The position numbers and the translations under genes were made by a program. A stretch of 64,000 bases of DNA from Fundicoccus sp052116145. GTDB lineage: Bacteria; Bacillota; Bacilli; Lactobacillales; Aerococcaceae. This document shows positions 63,382 to 64,000 of this stretch, in pieces (within the stretch, counting starts at the first letter, position 1; every line of letters begins with the position of its first letter). The notes below the pieces were generated by a model. The model was not told the origin of the DNA. It ran no database searches and saw only the letters and a list, made by a program, of their open reading frames with translations. The stretch covers positions 1-64,000 of the forward strand of contig NZ_JBQKLQ010000002.1 of NCBI RefSeq assembly GCF_052116145.1, in the 5' to 3' direction.

Positions 63382-63744
63382 ATTATCATCTACTTCTACC
63401 AACTTGCTTACGAGGATATTCAAGGCATTCAATTTCTAAAACTATCCTCATTGTGATTCTTGGCTAACCACTAATATCCTGACTATGCGAATGGCTTAGT
63501 CGCGTGATGCCTATTCCTTCAAAGAAAAGCTTGACAGACTATCCTTTAGGGTAGAGCTGTGTCAAAGTTCTCTTCATTCTTTCATAAAGACACAAGCCAT
63601 TGGCCCCTCTACAATGCGCTAGTATGCTTGATACCTGCCCTACTTGACACTCATTTATTTAGGATGACATCAACCGCCAGTCAGACGCCTGACTTTGGAT
63701 GGTGTATTTAATAAAAATCCATTGGCTATTCAGTCTAGAATCGC
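63382..63744. other. Intergenic region, no gene seen
   Basis: Neither strand shows a supported reading frame or a recognisable relic. Confidence 0.4.
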
Positions 63745-64000
63745 TTATTTGAGTCCTTTTTTGCCGATAAATGGCACAAATAGCGCTGTTTGGTCAGCAT
63801 AATCTTTAAAATCAGCTCGCTCTTTGTATTTCTTTTCTAGTAGGGGCACGCCGGATACAAATAATAGTAGTAAAGTAATCACGATTGGCCCAATAATTCC
63901 CCAAGCATTTCGTCCTTCATTCAATGTGACAAGGAAAATCCCCCACCAAAGACAGGCTTCACCAAAATAATTTGGATGCCGTGTGGTTGACCATAGACCC
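63745..64000 (-). CDS. DUF1295/steroid-reductase-like membrane protein (5' part outside window)
   Basis: The last 84 residues are visible. They contain TTRHPNYFGEACLWWGIFL, the conserved RHPNYFGE motif of DUF1295/isoprenylcysteine-methyltransferase-like proteins, then a membrane helix (GPIVITLLLLFVSGVPLLEK) and a tail KYKERADFKDYADQTALFVP. It ends at TAA (63745-63747). Function of the family in Gram-positive bacteria is unknown; NADPH-linked reductase activity is possible. Confidence 0.85.
   Translation of the reverse strand, partial: GLWSTTRHPNYFGEACLWWGIFLVTLNEGRNAWGIIGPIVITLLLLFVSGVPLLEKKYKERADFKDYADQTALFVPFIGKKGLK

Noticed and set aside
63174..63389. 71-codon minus-strand frame near the right edge
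   Set aside because: It begins inside a strong terminator hairpin, has no ribosome site and an atypical composition.
1..64000. tRNA, rRNA or riboswitch genes
   Set aside because: None recognised by eye; a covariance-model search could still find small RNAs, especially in 1409-2502 and 19902-20502.

Overview
This is a low-GC Gram-positive chromosome segment, most likely from a Lactobacillales organism near Aerococcaceae or Carnobacteriaceae. The taxon is inferred from a YSIRK-type signal peptide with an LPXTG anchor, strong AGGAGG ribosome sites, LCP and Wzd/Wze capsule proteins, and gene content. Nearly all real genes lie on the minus strand. The plus-strand exceptions are the IS genes, the surface protein and a small repeated hydrolase family.

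Region 1 (1-26 kb) is a Wzy-type capsule locus, read right to left. It runs LCP ligase, NAD-epimerase, CapD-type dehydratase, Wzd, Wze, a 600-bp gap with a perfect 40-bp palindrome, Wzy, glycosyltransferases, Wzx, an Alg14/Alg13-like pair, and three hexapeptide acyltransferases. It then continues with a TupA-like ATP-grasp protein, an N5-(carboxyethyl)ornithine synthase homologue, UDP-glucose dehydrogenase and GalU. The distal end (1-7 kb) is scarred: a complete IS21 element, a decapitated nucleotide-sugar dehydrogenase, an IS3 remnant and a 102-bp repeat, followed by a PIG-L deacetylase and a formyltransferase. The standout idea is a uronic-acid capsule carrying an amide-linked carboxyethyl amino acid (Ugd + carboxyethyl-amino-acid synthase + ATP-grasp ligase). 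GalU lacks the near-universal Arg of its nucleotide-binding signature, and one GT2 gene appears to start with CTG.

Region 2 (26-36 kb) holds a frameshifted YSIRK/LPXTG surface protein, a lone type I-E-like CRISPR repeat, a YhcH-family gene and a broken second copy, an L,D-transpeptidase, an AI-2E family permease and an unknown protein with a possible nuclease-like motif.

Region 3 (36.9-48.7 kb) is an acetoin dehydrogenase system. E2, E1-beta, E1-alpha and lipoamide dehydrogenase lie downstream of a ClpB-type chaperone. A near-consensus sigma-54 promoter stands before clpB, and the AcoR-type activator and RpoN itself are encoded next door. I read this as a self-contained sigma-54 regulon with the chaperone as first gene of the operon. 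A 31-bp tandem repeat array separates rpoN from acoR.

Region 4 (49-59 kb) is a LacI-controlled carbohydrate cluster: solute-binding lipoprotein, two permeases, a DUF624 protein and a GH13 alpha-glucosidase. Three identical 17-bp operators are visible. A second L,D-transpeptidase, almost identical to the first over its C-terminal half, follows.

Region 5 (59-64 kb) has a secreted FrdA-like flavoprotein, decayed IS30 and hydrolase relics, and the end of a DUF1295-type membrane protein at the window edge.

Across 31-63 kb, five copies of one MazG/PRA-PH-like hydrolase gene (two intact, three decayed) sit between minus-strand operons, all on the plus strand. The window is rich in duplicated and decaying sequence.
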